Assembly: GCF_016908555.1 (NCBI RefSeq)
Contig: NZ_JAFBEE010000007.1
Location: forward strand, 62,001 to 126,000
Source: Alkaliphilus hydrothermalis
GTDB lineage: Bacteria; Bacillota; Clostridia; Peptostreptococcales; Natronincolaceae
Length of the DNA stretch: 64,000 nucleotides
Reading direction: 5' to 3'
The notes beneath the pieces are model-generated. The model was given only the letters and a program-made list of their open reading frames with translations. It had not been told where the DNA came from and made no database searches. Below are positions 16,640 to 26,122 of the stretch, one piece after another. A program made the position numbers and the translations under genes. Positions within the stretch are counted from its first letter, which is position 1. The number at the start of each line of letters is the position of its first letter.

Positions 16640-18559
16640 TTATATTAAAACTACTTTTCCTATACTCTCAGTATTATATCCCCCTAGTCTATTTACATGA
16701 TTAACAAAGGCATCACTCTTCATCACTTCCAATAGCTGAAGTACCCTTGAGTCTTCAAGAAATGCTTGAGGAATCAATAAATCATAGTCCTCCCATGCAA
16801 TGGGGATAAAATCTAATCCCATTGTGGTAGCCGCTGAATATACCCCCAAGCCACAGTCAGCAGTTCCACCAGAGACTGCCACCGCCACAGCCATATGGGT
16901 GGTCATTTCCCTTTCATAGCCCTGTACTGCATCAGGCTCTATTCCTAGATCGTTTAGATAGTAGTCCAACAGGATACGGGTACCGGCTCCCCTTTGGCGA
17001 TTGACAAAATGAATCTCTTCCCTTGCTAAATCAGCAATTCCTTTGATCTTCTTAGGATTTCCCTTCTTCACCATGAGTCCTTGGCTTCTTCCAACGAACT
17101 TGATCAGAGCCATTGATTCACCCTTCGAATATTGTCGAACATAGGAAATATTGTACTCCCCAGTCTTGGTATCCATTAAATGAATCGGAGCTAAATGACA
17201 TTCCTTTTTCTTCATAGCCATGATTCCCCCAAGACTCCCCACATGGGCAGAGGATAAAAACAACAGACTATTGGTTTCATGAATCTGATTTCCCAACAAA
17301 TCTATTACCAAATCATGACTTCCTATAGATACAAGGGTTTCTTGAATTTCTTCCATTGGTTTCATCAGTTGAATATCCACCACTGTTCCCCCATCGTAGC
17401 CCTCCAATTGTTGAGGGATGATTAGAACTCCATCAGCCCTAACAAGGGACATGGCGACCCCTGCTCCCCGTTCCAGTGGTGTAGCAATCAGCTTGTTTCC
17501 CACTTTCCCCATCTTCATGCGGACGTATTCCTCATGCTTTAGGGACGAGACTATTCTTCTTGAAAGGGTTGCCTTAACTGTAGTTGGCGACGTCATCACC
17601 TGCTTATTGTATTTGGCAATTAAAGGCTTAATAAAAAATTCCATTGTAAAATACGCCGATACGGGATACCCTGGAATTCCCACCACAGGCTTACCTCGTA
17701 CAATAGCAAGGATTACTGGTTTTCCTGGTTTGGTTGCGACTCCATGGATGATGACTTCTCCAATTTCTCTTAAAACATCCACTGTAAAGTCCCGCGACCC
17801 AGCCGAGGAACCTGCATTTATCACTACCACGTCATTTTCTTCTAGTGCCAGTAAAATCCCCTCTTTTATTTTCTCAAAGTCATCCTTCACTACAGGGTAT
17901 CGTTTCGGTATCCCGTTGTATTCCTGCAACATGGCGGCAAACATACTGGTATTAGATTCAATGATTTTTCCATTTTCTAATTCATCAGATACATCTACAA
18001 TCTCTGAGCCAGTGGGGATCAACCCTACCCTTGGCAATGGAAGCACTTTAACTTTTACTATTTTCCCCGCCAACAATGCTCCTATATCCACTGGTCGAAT
18101 CCTGTGATTAGCCGATATAATTAATTCTCCAGCAACAATATCCTCCCCTATAGGGCGAATATGTTGCCAAGGTCTAGCTGCTTCATGGATTTTTACAGTT
18201 TCATCATCTAAAATCACAATATCTTCAATCATGATTACTGCATTAAAGGGTTCTTTAATACAACCACCAGTATTGATATAGACAAAATCATTTTCTTTTT
18301 TTAGCTCCACTGGCCGGGTTTCCGTTGCCCCATAGGTCTTCTCTGCAATTACTGCGATTCCATCCATTGCAGCCCCATTGTAATTAGGGGAGGATCTTTC
18401 CGCAAATACAGCCCCAACAGAGACTCTCCCCAAAGCTGAGACCACAGGAATTTCTTCAATGCTCTGATAAAAATTGGAGAACTCAATTCGATTGATATAG
18501 GTTTCTTGAGCTTCCTTTAGAGGAATATTGGTTAAGTATATGTTTCTTGTTTCCTTCAT
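16640..18559 (-). CDS. MoeA-like molybdopterin protein fused to a periplasmic-binding-protein-like domain
   Basis: 639 residues. The first ~410 are a MoeA fold that inserts molybdate or tungstate into adenylylated molybdopterin: SPNYNGAAMDGIAV, LIPTGSEIV, NAGSSAGSRDF, GVATKPGKPV and GIPGYPVSAY. The remainder (from about 425) is a PBP-like ligand domain (SSAHVGSLGGIMAMKKK, NRQRGAGTRILLDYYL, SGGTADCGLG) of the kind seen in ModE/MoaA-linked 'MoeA/LysR substrate-binding' fusions; it may bind the oxyanion. It lies between moeA and the MOSC gene. Why two MoeA proteins coexist is not clear; one may serve tungsten (inference). Confidence 0.87.
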   Translation of the reverse strand: MKETRNIYLTNIPLKEAQETYINRIEFSNFYQSIEEIPVVSALGRVSVGAVFAERSSPNYNGAAMDGIAVIAEKTYGATETRPVELKKENDFVYINTGGCIKEPFNAVIMIEDIVILDDETVKIHEAARPWQHIRPIGEDIVAGELIISANHRIRPVDIGALLAGKIVKVKVLPLPRVGLIPTGSEIVDVSDELENGKIIESNTSMFAAMLQEYNGIPKRYPVVKDDFEKIKEGILLALEENDVVVINAGSSAGSRDFTVDVLREIGEVIIHGVATKPGKPVILAIVRGKPVVGIPGYPVSAYFTMEFFIKPLIAKYNKQVMTSPTTVKATLSRRIVSSLKHEEYVRMKMGKVGNKLIATPLERGAGVAMSLVRADGVLIIPQQLEGYDGGTVVDIQLMKPMEEIQETLVSIGSHDLVIDLLGNQIHETNSLLFLSSAHVGSLGGIMAMKKKECHLAPIHLMDTKTGEYNISYVRQYSKGESMALIKFVGRSQGLMVKKGNPKKIKGIADLAREEIHFVNRQRGAGTRILLDYYLNDLGIEPDAVQGYEREMTTHMAVAVAVSGGTADCGLGVYSAATTMGLDFIPIAWEDYDLLIPQAFLEDSRVLQLLEVMKSDAFVNHVNRLGGYNTESIGKVVLI

Positions 18560-18610
18560 CCCAATCCCACCTTTTTACAAGTATATTTTTTAGAATAGAT
18601 GTAGACTTAG

Positions 18611-19837
18611 TTAAAATAAATAAACCTTCACATTAGAGCCCTTTTCTAACCCTTCTTGGTTTTGTTCTATACAAATATACCCAATGGATTTAGCCATCAT
18701 GGTCAACATTCCTGATTTTCCATAGACAGGAGACACCAGTGTTTTATTTTTCTCTTGGGTTAGATTTACCATTACATAGTGTTCTTTTCCCATGTTGGAT
18801 GAAATATTCACCGTCAATTCCCCTAGTATATAGGGTTGAATCTTGTGAATCCCATAAAGGCTATGGATTAAATCCCGTACCAACACTTGATAGATCACCA
18901 TGGCAGATACAGGTTGTCCCGGCAATCCATACACAGCCACGTTCCCTAGCTTACCCACAATCGTAGGCTTACCCGGTTTGACGGCAATCCCATGGATAAA
19001 GACCCCCGGTTCACCAACAAAATTGATTACATCCTTTGTAATATCCTTCGTCCCCATAGAGCTTCCCCCAGAGATTAAAACGATATCGCTATCTTCTATA
19101 GATTTCTCCAACATAGCCTTTAAATCATCAAAGTGGTCCTTTACAATGATTGCCCGAACAATCATCGCATGATCCTGTAGGGCTGCTGCTGACAAGCTAT
19201 AGGTATTCATATCTCTTATTTTTCCCATTTGTAATTCTTCCTCTAATGACACCAATTCATTTCCAGTGGAAATGATGCTGATTCTTGGTTTTTGATAAAC
19301 CTCAACCGTGGCAAATCCCATCCCTGCCAGTACCCCAATGTCATGACTTCTCAGCTGATGTCCCTTTTGAAATACCACCTGTCCCTCCTGTAGATCATCA
19401 CCCTTTTGCAATGTATTTTCCAGTGGTGCTACAGGTCTTTGAATACACACTGTTTTTTCTTCCAACAGTTCTGTATATTCCACCATCACCACCCCATCGC
19501 TGCCTTTGGGTAACATTCCCCCTGTGGGAATATAGCAGGTATTGCCTGACTTTATTTCTAGATTTACCTCCTGTCCCATTTCAATTTCTCCAACTATATC
19601 TAAAAAGCTAGGTAATGATTCGCTGGCTCCATTGGTATCTTTTGATAGGACAGCATAGCCATCCACGGTAGATCTATGGAACTCTGGTACATTTATGGGG
19701 GAAATCACATCCACCGCCAGTACCCTATCTATCGCCTCCCAGATGGATACCTCCTCTGCCTTCAAAAATAAGTCTTGAAATATTCCTCGAACCTTCTCCT
19801 TGGCCTCCTTCATTGATAAGGTGCTTAGTAACTCCAT
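18611..19837 (-). CDS. moeA: Molybdopterin molybdenumtransferase MoeA
   Basis: 408-residue MoeA that ligates the metal into molybdopterin. Motifs: PEFHRSTVDGYAVLS (residues about 62-76), IPTGGMLPKGSD, SIISTGNELV, ISGGSSMGTKD, HGIAVKPGKPT and GLPGQPVSAMV. Chosen start is the ATG at 19837, 6 nt after AAGGAGGTT; the longer frame to 19864 overlaps that ribosome site. First gene of a three-gene operon with moeA-PBP (51-nt gap) and MOSC. Confidence 0.92.
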   Translation of the reverse strand: MELLSTLSMKEAKEKVRGIFQDLFLKAEEVSIWEAIDRVLAVDVISPINVPEFHRSTVDGYAVLSKDTNGASESLPSFLDIVGEIEMGQEVNLEIKSGNTCYIPTGGMLPKGSDGVVMVEYTELLEEKTVCIQRPVAPLENTLQKGDDLQEGQVVFQKGHQLRSHDIGVLAGMGFATVEVYQKPRISIISTGNELVSLEEELQMGKIRDMNTYSLSAAALQDHAMIVRAIIVKDHFDDLKAMLEKSIEDSDIVLISGGSSMGTKDITKDVINFVGEPGVFIHGIAVKPGKPTIVGKLGNVAVYGLPGQPVSAMVIYQVLVRDLIHSLYGIHKIQPYILGELTVNISSNMGKEHYVMVNLTQEKNKTLVSPVYGKSGMLTMMAKSIGYICIEQNQEGLEKGSNVKVYLF

Positions 19838-19865
19838 AGACAACCTCCTTCTGGAAATTTTCAAA

Positions 19866-19896
19866 TTAAAAAGCTAACCCCTTTGGATTAGCTTTA
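19866..19896 (-). terminator. Hairpin with T-run in front of moeA (terminator or attenuator)
   Basis: Stem AAAGCTAA/TTAGCTTT with a loop of about 10 nt, followed on the minus strand by five T, 30 nt before the moeA start. pckA has its own terminator-like hairpin 100 nt earlier, so this one could act as a leader attenuator for the molybdopterin operon. It does not show the helices I know for the Moco riboswitch. Confidence 0.5.
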
Positions 19897-19990
19897 TCAT
19901 CATTCCTATGTAAAGCAAATATCACCACTAATATTTTAAATATATGGTAATACACTTATTTTGATGATTGAATTTTTTGTATACCCCAAT

Positions 19991-20030
19991 TTAAAAAATC
20001 CGTATCATTCTCTAGAACATTACGGGTTTA
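19991..20030 (-). terminator. Terminator after pckA
   Basis: On the minus strand CCGTA ... TACGG (with further weak pairing inside) is followed by ATTTTTTAAA, about 80 nt beyond the pckA stop. Confidence 0.6.
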
Positions 20031-20104
20031 CTACAAATTTTCAATACTACTTCTCAATACCCTATATACAACTCCATAATATGAAATCCTACCTTATCAG
20101 TATG

Positions 20105-21694
20105 TTACAATATCTTCAATAACCTCTCTTGGTCCACCTTTTCAGCTTCCTCTGACACCGACTTAAACTGCTTAAAATTTTCATGAAAACTATAGGCCAA
20201 TGCCGTAGCCTTTTCCTTGTATTCTCGGATATCTCCCCATGTATTGGAGGGATTCAATATATTACTGGGTACCTCTGGACAAACGATTGGAATCTGTAGC
20301 TTGAATATGGGGTCCGTAACATAGCTTATCTGATCCAGCCTTCCCTCTATGGCTGCCCTTACCATTGATCTAGTATATTTTAATTTCATACGGCTTCCTT
20401 TACCATAGGTGCCTCCAGTCCATCCAGTATTGACTAAAAATACATCTACATTATACTGCTCTATCTTTTCACCTAGAAGCTCTGCATAGACCTGTGGTTT
20501 GAGGATCATAAAGGGCCCCCCAAAACAGGTGGAGAAGGTGGCTGTGGGTTCTACGATACCCCTTTCTGTACCTGCCAACTTGCTGGTATAACCCGACATA
20601 AAGTGATACATTGCCTGTTCCTTTGTCAGCTTTGAGATGGGAGGCAATACCCCTGTAGCATCGGCAGTAAGAAAGATAATGGTCTTGGGGATTCCTCCCC
20701 TTCCCTCTAGGACTGCATTTTCAATATGCTCAACAGGAAAGGCAACGCGGGTATTTTCCGTATAGCAATCATCACTATAATCTGGTCTACCCTCTTCATC
20801 TATGACGACATTTTCCAAGATTGCTCCTTCTTTAATGGCATTCCAAATCTGCGGTTCCTGCTTTTGGGATAAATTGATACATTTAGCATAGCAGCCCCCT
20901 TCAAAATTAAACACACCATGATCAGTCCAGCCATGCTCATCATCTCCGATTAGCCTTCTATTGTCATCCGCCGACAAAGTTGTTTTCCCTGTTCCAGATA
21001 ATCCGAAGAATAAAGTCACGTCCCCATCTTCCCCTACATTAGCGGAACAGTGCATTGGTAGTACCTTTTTAAATGGTAGCAGGTAATTCATCACCGTAAA
21101 GATGGATTTTTTAATCTCTCCAGAATACTTTGTACCCCCAATTAATACCAGCTTTTTCTCAAAACTTATGATAATGAACACTTCTGAATTTGTTCCATCC
21201 ACCTCTGGTATTGCCTTGAAGTCTGGTAAAGCAACTACAGTAAATTCAGGAGCGAAATTTTCTAATTTTTCTTTTTGACCTTTGATAAACATCTGTTGGG
21301 CAAATAAATTCTGATAGGCAAACTCATTAATCACCCTTATGGGGATTCGATAATTTGCATCTGCTCCTACAAAACCATCAAACACATATAATTCTTTCAT
21401 TTCCATATATTCCAGAGCTTTACGATAAAGCCCTTCAAAAGCCTCTTTTGAAATCGGCAGGTTTGTTTTATTCCAATTGATATATTTGTGTACTGAATCT
21501 TCATCTACTATAAAGCGGTCATTGGGTGATCTGCCCGTATATTTACCGGTGTTAATACAAAGAGCCCCATCAGTGGTAATTTTTCCACCTTCTTTTTTTA
21601 CTGCAATATCCATTAGTTCTTTGATGGAAAGATTGTAATAAACCTTGCTAAGTTTTTGAACCTCTAAGATACTTGACTCCTTTGTATTGTACAA
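20105..21694 (-). CDS. pckA: Phosphoenolpyruvate carboxykinase (ATP)
   Basis: Interconverts oxaloacetate + ATP and PEP + CO2 + ADP; in anaerobes it can run in the carboxylating, ATP-forming direction. Motifs: GKYTGRSPNDRF near residue 50, the P-loop GLSGTGKTTLSADDNR, IGDDEHGW, EGGCYAK, and NTGWTGGTYGKGSRM. The chosen start is TTG at 21694, 8 nt after GGGGGGTAA, giving 529 residues, the family's normal size; the longer frame to 21781 adds an unlikely hydrophobic extension with no ribosome site. Confidence 0.94.
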   Translation of the reverse strand: MYNTKESSILEVQKLSKVYYNLSIKELMDIAVKKEGGKITTDGALCINTGKYTGRSPNDRFIVDEDSVHKYINWNKTNLPISKEAFEGLYRKALEYMEMKELYVFDGFVGADANYRIPIRVINEFAYQNLFAQQMFIKGQKEKLENFAPEFTVVALPDFKAIPEVDGTNSEVFIIISFEKKLVLIGGTKYSGEIKKSIFTVMNYLLPFKKVLPMHCSANVGEDGDVTLFFGLSGTGKTTLSADDNRRLIGDDEHGWTDHGVFNFEGGCYAKCINLSQKQEPQIWNAIKEGAILENVVIDEEGRPDYSDDCYTENTRVAFPVEHIENAVLEGRGGIPKTIIFLTADATGVLPPISKLTKEQAMYHFMSGYTSKLAGTERGIVEPTATFSTCFGGPFMILKPQVYAELLGEKIEQYNVDVFLVNTGWTGGTYGKGSRMKLKYTRSMVRAAIEGRLDQISYVTDPIFKLQIPIVCPEVPSNILNPSNTWGDIREYKEKATALAYSFHENFKQFKSVSEEAEKVDQERLLKIL

Positions 21695-21863
21695 AATAAT
21701 TACCCCCCAATAATTTTTTAATATTTTATTTGAGACTTCGTATATACTTGATAAAACTAAAATGCAAATATGAACAAACAATTGATGTCATATGCCTTTG
21801 TACTTTATTATTATGTACTAATAAATTGATTGGTGCTATTTTGTGTATCTTAATTCCTTATTT

Positions 21864-21891
21864 AGTATAGCACATATATATTATTAAGCAA
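21864..21891 (-). promoter_or_regulatory. Putative pckA promoter
   Basis: TTGCTT (21891-21886), a 16-nt spacer and TATACT (21869-21864) on the minus strand, leaving a leader of about 160 nt before the TTG start. No riboswitch was recognised in that leader. Confidence 0.45.
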
Positions 21892-21986
21892 CACTTATCT
21901 ATTGAATAAATTATTTTTTATATATGTGTTATGTTTTATGTAGTACTTAGAGATTATTACGTGTCATAAATGACACAAAACAATAA

Positions 21987-22032
21987 AAAAAGACCTAGAC
22001 ACATCTTTAATCGATGTCCAAGTCCTTTTCTA
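21987..22032 (-). terminator. Terminator after the FtsH paralogue
   Basis: On the minus strand GGACTTGGACATC pairs with GATGTGTCTAGGTC around a short loop, then TTTTTTT, 18 nt after the stop. Confidence 0.85.
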
Positions 22033-22047
22033 TAATGAAACGAAACC

Positions 22048-23844
22048 TTAGTGCATTATACCTGCTTCTTCATTTTTATAGTTTTTGCATAATTCATCAA
22101 TCTCATCTTCCTTTAATGTTTCTTTAGCCAATAGACCCTCTGCAATGGCCTCAACCAATGGTAGATTTTCTTGAATTATGGCCTTTGTCTCATCATAAAG
22201 TCTTTCCATCTCCTTATTAATGACTTCCACTAGGTTTTGATTTACCCCCTGTTGTCCTAATAGGATATCATAGTTAATCATTCCTAGCTTGTTGGACATA
22301 CCGAAACGCTTAATCATTGATGATAGTATTTCAGTAGCCCTTTGAATGTCATTACTTGCACCAGTGGTGATATTATCCTCACCAAAGGTCACTTCCTCGG
22401 CGATTCTACCCGCCAATGCTATTTTAATATTGTTAAGCATGTCCCTTTTTGTGTGATACATCTTATCAGGAGGGATGTTCATACTAAAACCCCCTGCCCC
22501 CTTGGTACTTGGGATAATGGTTACCTTTGTCACACGGTTTTTTGGACATAATAGCTTTGTAATCGCAGCATGACCAGCCTCATGGTAGGCAGTGATTTTT
22601 CGATCTATTTGAGGAATATTACTTCTATCTTTCTTTTCCTCACCAGCTACAACTGTATAAAAGGCTCTATCCACATGTTTTTCAGTAATGGCTTCAGCAT
22701 TTTCACGGGCAGCATAAATTGCCGCTTCATTCATCAGGTTTTCCAGCTTTGCACCACTGAAATATACCGTCTGTTGAGCTAAGGCAGCAATATTTAAATC
22801 CTCTGCGATTGGTCTATTTTGAGTATACAAGGATAAGATCTCCATTCTTGCCTTTACATCTGGTAAGCCTACCTCTATTTGTCTATCAAAACGTCCTGGT
22901 CTTAATAGGGCTTCATCTAAAGTATCAAGACGGTTGGTGGCAGCCAATACAACGATCCCTTCATTTCCTTTAAAACCTGACATTTCCGTCAGAAGGGCAT
23001 TCAAAGTACGATCAGATTCGTCACTACCACCTAATCCTCCACGATCACGTTTTTTACCAATCGCATCAATCTCGTCAATAAATATGACGCACTTGCCCTT
23101 TTCAGCAGCACTCTTAAATAGACTTCTAATCCTAGCAGCACCCACACCTGCATAGATTTGAACGAAGTCCGAACCCGATACCGCCATGAAATCCACCCCT
23201 GCTTCGCTGGCTAGGGCTTTAGCCATCAACGTCTTGCCTGTCCCTGGAGGTCCATAAAGGATTACCCCCCTAGGCATTTTGGCTCCATATCGTGAATACT
23301 TGTCTGGGTTTTTCAAGAAATCCACCATTTCCATCAAGCTACCTTTAGCTTCTTCATTTCCTGCAACACTTCTAAAATTGATTTGGGATTTTTTCTCGGT
23401 GGCATAATCTACAGATGACATTTTGTCGTATTCTTTAGAGGCTTGTCTTGAGTTATTTTTAGACATGAAAATAGCAAAGCCAAAGAAGCCTACCATTACG
23501 ACGATAAAAGTAATCAGTTGACCAATAGAAAATTGCTCATTGACCTCTACCACCTTCACCCCCTTCATTAGAAGCATTTCCTTCAAAGAATCCGTTCGGG
23601 GATTATCAGTAATAAAAGCTGCACCAGAGGTTAGTTTTCCCTTAAGTTCAGCTCCCTCCGATAAATACACTTCCTTTACTTCCCCTGCCTCCATCTTGGC
23701 AAGGAAGCTTTGGTAGCTTAATTCCCCTACCTCTTCTCTGTAGTATTCTTTATAAATCCCTAAGGAAACTGCTAATACCATAACAATAAGCAGTGTTCCC
23801 ACTGCCAACATTCTGTGCTTTTTACTTTTAATTGATTTAAACAT
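22048..23844 (-). CDS. FtsH-family ATP-dependent zinc metalloprotease (divergent pore loop)
   Basis: Membrane-anchored AAA+ protease. Two N-terminal helices (about 12-30 and 107-127) bracket an extracytoplasmic domain; then Walker A GPPGTGKT (198-205), Walker B CVIFIDEIDAIG, arginine finger region RPGRFDR and the zinc site HEAGH (421-425). Length 598 is a little short for FtsH (about 600-650). The substrate-gripping pore loop, normally FVG, is YAG here (residues 231-233). The canonical ftsH usually follows tilS-hpt; this copy stands alone, so it is probably a second, specialised FtsH (inference). Confidence 0.88.
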   Translation of the reverse strand: MFKSIKSKKHRMLAVGTLLIVMVLAVSLGIYKEYYREEVGELSYQSFLAKMEAGEVKEVYLSEGAELKGKLTSGAAFITDNPRTDSLKEMLLMKGVKVVEVNEQFSIGQLITFIVVMVGFFGFAIFMSKNNSRQASKEYDKMSSVDYATEKKSQINFRSVAGNEEAKGSLMEMVDFLKNPDKYSRYGAKMPRGVILYGPPGTGKTLMAKALASEAGVDFMAVSGSDFVQIYAGVGAARIRSLFKSAAEKGKCVIFIDEIDAIGKKRDRGGLGGSDESDRTLNALLTEMSGFKGNEGIVVLAATNRLDTLDEALLRPGRFDRQIEVGLPDVKARMEILSLYTQNRPIAEDLNIAALAQQTVYFSGAKLENLMNEAAIYAARENAEAITEKHVDRAFYTVVAGEEKKDRSNIPQIDRKITAYHEAGHAAITKLLCPKNRVTKVTIIPSTKGAGGFSMNIPPDKMYHTKRDMLNNIKIALAGRIAEEVTFGEDNITTGASNDIQRATEILSSMIKRFGMSNKLGMINYDILLGQQGVNQNLVEVINKEMERLYDETKAIIQENLPLVEAIAEGLLAKETLKEDEIDELCKNYKNEEAGIMH

Positions 23845-23916
23845 TTATTTTACCCTCCTGTTCTAATGAGGTCTAACCCACTATTAAAGTTTACATAATA
23901 TATTAACATAAATCTG

Positions 23917-23942
23917 CAAAAAAAGAAAGCCCCTAAGGACTT
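23917..23942 (-). terminator. Terminator after the 56-residue gene
   Basis: On the minus strand AAGTCC pairs with GGGGCTT (one wobble) across a short loop, then TCTTTTTTT. It separates the small gene from the FtsH paralogue downstream. Confidence 0.7.
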
Positions 23943-23963
23943 ATCATTTCTATCACTAATTTT

Positions 23964-24134
23964 CTAAGCTAAGAATTTTAATTTGTTTATAACTAGCTTT
24001 TGATATTCTTCTTCCTTTAGTTTTCCTAGGTGTTTTTGTTGGGATAATACCTGAATCATCATCTCCGTCAGGGCTCTTAATTCCCCTTCCATTTCATCGA
24101 TATTATTTTTGGAAGTGTTCTGAAGATTGTTCAT
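23964..24134 (-). CDS. Small charged protein, 56 residues, unknown
   Basis: ATG-to-TAG frame of 57 codons followed by its own terminator. The product is soluble, rich in Glu, Lys and Leu, and likely all helical (about residues 12-55), with no Cys. A purine-rich stretch (AGGGGGAATCAGGGAA) precedes the ATG, but spacing is less clean than for neighbours. I do not recognise it; its helical, sporulation-era small-protein look is only an impression. Confidence 0.6.
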   Translation of the reverse strand: MNNLQNTSKNNIDEMEGELRALTEMMIQVLSQQKHLGKLKEEEYQKLVINKLKFLA

Positions 24135-24400
24135 TTCCCTGATTCCCCCTATCTTTTTTTGTAGATTAGACTTTATTTGGCTTTATCAATTGATTGCTCA
24201 TCACATGATAATTTTTTAGTTATAAATTATCACGTTTATAAATTTTATGCCCAATAAAGTGGGGATATGTCGAAATAATCAATTGAATAATAGCATAATC
24301 AACACGATATAATGAAATGGGCTTTTAATAGTTGTTATTCGCTATCAATTGAAAAATCCCTCCTAAATACCTAGAAATATTAACAATTTTTTTAAAAATT
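24135..24400. other. Intergenic AT-rich region between the small gene and the MATE gene
   Basis: 266 bases. I see no gene-sized frame, no RNA gene and no convincing terminator for the MATE gene. Confidence 0.5.
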
Positions 24401-25771
24401 CTATATTTTTACATATTTCCATTTTCCAGTCCTAAATCTCATATAAAGTATGCAATATCTGATGACCTGATCGACACAGATGGCTAACCATGCACCAAAT
24501 AGTCCCATTTTGAAAACTAATACAAATAGAATGCCTAAGGTGACACGAATCCCCCAGATCCCTGCCATGGTGGAAAGTAAAGGCCACTTGGTATCCCCTG
24601 CTCCCCTTAGTCCCCCTGCCAAAATTAGTTGGGAGGATTGGAAGGGCTGTATGATGGCGATCATTCTAAGGGCTATGGAGGCATTTTTAATTACCGCTGG
24701 ATCACTGCTATAGAGTCCGATAATCTGTTCCGAAAAGATAAAGAATAAAACTCCTATTGTGGTGGCTACTACTGAACCTAAGAAACGAACTTCCTTACCA
24801 TAGGCTTCTGCTAATTCTCTTTTTTCTGCCCCAAGACTTTGACCAATCAAAGCGGAGGCCGCCATAGCAAATGCCATACCCGTAGTAAAGGAAAGGGATA
24901 ATATACTGATGGCTATTTGATGGGAAGCATAAATGACCGTCCCAAGTCCTGCAATGATTCTAACAAATGTTAGATTTCCCGTACGGAGAACCAACTGTTC
25001 TGCTGCTGAAGGTAATCCAATCTTAATCACTTTTTTCATCATTGATTGATCCCATGAAAAGAAGTTTTTAAATCTTAACCTAAGTACTGTTCTTCCAGAA
25101 GCCAATATTCCTATTAAGAAGATCATCCCCAACATTCTAGCCAGTAGGGTGGCTACCCCTGCACCTGTCACCCCTAGCTGAGGTGCCCCAAACATACCAA
25201 ATATTAAAAGATAGTTCATAATGACATTGATAATATTTGCCCCTACGTTAATCATCATTGGGCTTTTAGTATCACCACTCCCCCTAAGGACCGCCGCTAC
25301 AGCTAGGGAGATATTTTGAAATATGATTCCGATCAATGCAACTTTAAAATAGTTTAGTCCTATATCTATAACGTCTTGATCTGCCCCCATAAATTTATAT
25401 ATCTGGGTAACGTAGATCATGGCTGGTATGATGATTAGAACCGATAATATAGATGTGATGATAATAACATGTCTTGTGGCTTTGTTTGCTTCCCCTACAT
25501 TACCAGCACCAATTTCCCTAGATACAATGGCTGTACCTCCTACATTTAGGGCTTGAAAAATCGCCATTATTAAAAAAATAGGTTGATTCGTTAAACCTAT
25601 AGAGGCGATTGCCGCAGCTCCCAGCTTTCCCACCATAATCATATCGATTGCCCCAACAAGAGAGATCAGGATTAGCTCCGTCACCGCAGGCCACGCAATA
25701 TTGATTACATTTCTCCTTAATACTTTTTTGTCACTTTCCTTTATATCCAATATCGCTGCAGCTGTACCCAT
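24401..25771 (-). CDS. MATE-family multidrug/cation antiporter
   Basis: Inner-membrane exporter of the NorM-like MATE family, about 12 helices in 456 residues. Two homologous halves are visible, each with the family's N-terminal pattern (AWPAVTELILISLVGAIDM, then VIKIGLPSAAEQLVLRTGNL). The start chosen is ATG at 25771, 9 nt after AGGGGG; a longer frame to 25798 overlaps that site. Single gene; substrate unknown, and coupling ion (Na+ or H+) cannot be read from sequence. Confidence 0.87.
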   Translation of the reverse strand: MGTAAAILDIKESDKKVLRRNVINIAWPAVTELILISLVGAIDMIMVGKLGAAAIASIGLTNQPIFLIMAIFQALNVGGTAIVSREIGAGNVGEANKATRHVIIITSILSVLIIIPAMIYVTQIYKFMGADQDVIDIGLNYFKVALIGIIFQNISLAVAAVLRGSGDTKSPMMINVGANIINVIMNYLLIFGMFGAPQLGVTGAGVATLLARMLGMIFLIGILASGRTVLRLRFKNFFSWDQSMMKKVIKIGLPSAAEQLVLRTGNLTFVRIIAGLGTVIYASHQIAISILSLSFTTGMAFAMAASALIGQSLGAEKRELAEAYGKEVRFLGSVVATTIGVLFFIFSEQIIGLYSSDPAVIKNASIALRMIAIIQPFQSSQLILAGGLRGAGDTKWPLLSTMAGIWGIRVTLGILFVLVFKMGLFGAWLAICVDQVIRYCILYMRFRTGKWKYVKI

Positions 25772-25889
25772 CCATTTTGTCCCCCTTATATTTCGCATTA
25801 CTAAATTCTTTTATATTACTATATTATCAGAAATTAATGATTTTTACAATTATTTAAAAATCCATTAAACATAAAAATTTATCATCCTA

Positions 25890-25918
25890 TTGACTTAAAT
25901 GACTTTTTCTAGTAGAAT
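25890..25918 (+). promoter_or_regulatory. Promoter of tRNA-Ala
   Basis: TTGACT (25890-25895), 17-nt spacer, TAGAAT (25913-25918), 22 nt before the tRNA 5' end. Confidence 0.7.
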
Positions 25919-25940
25919 TTTACTAGATTAAAAACTTCAT

Positions 25941-26016
25941 GGGGATATAGCTCAGCTGGGAGAGCGCTACACTGGCAGTGTAGAGGTCAGGGGTTCGAGC
26001 CCCCTTATCTCCACCA
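25941..26016 (+). tRNA. tRNA-Ala (anticodon GGC)
   Basis: 76 nt with complete cloverleaf: acceptor GGGGATA/TATCTCC (one G-U), D arm GCTC/GAGC, anticodon stem CTACA/TGTAG around CTGGCAG, T arm AGGGG-TTCGAGC-CCCCT and encoded CCA. Confidence 0.95.
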
Positions 26017-26040
26017 GGAAATGATAGGGATTGCTAAAGG

Positions 26041-26076
26041 AAAACCTCGGTATTTGTACCGAGGTTTTATTGTTTT
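26041..26076 (+). terminator. Terminator of tRNA-Ala
   Basis: Perfect 12-bp stem AAAACCTCGGTA/TACCGAGGTTTT with a TTTG loop, then ATTGTTTT. Confidence 0.85.
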
Positions 26077-26122
26077 AAGATACATCTATTTTCCAACTTA
26101 TGCTGTAAATTTCTTGTCATAT

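Noticed and set aside
17418..18107. Large plus-strand frame inside the moeA-PBP gene
   Set aside because: It is a complement-strand shadow of a well-supported gene, with no ribosome site and no recognisable domain.
19838..20104. Molybdenum-cofactor riboswitch in the moeA leader
   Set aside because: I could not find the conserved helices of that riboswitch; only a simple terminator-like hairpin is present.
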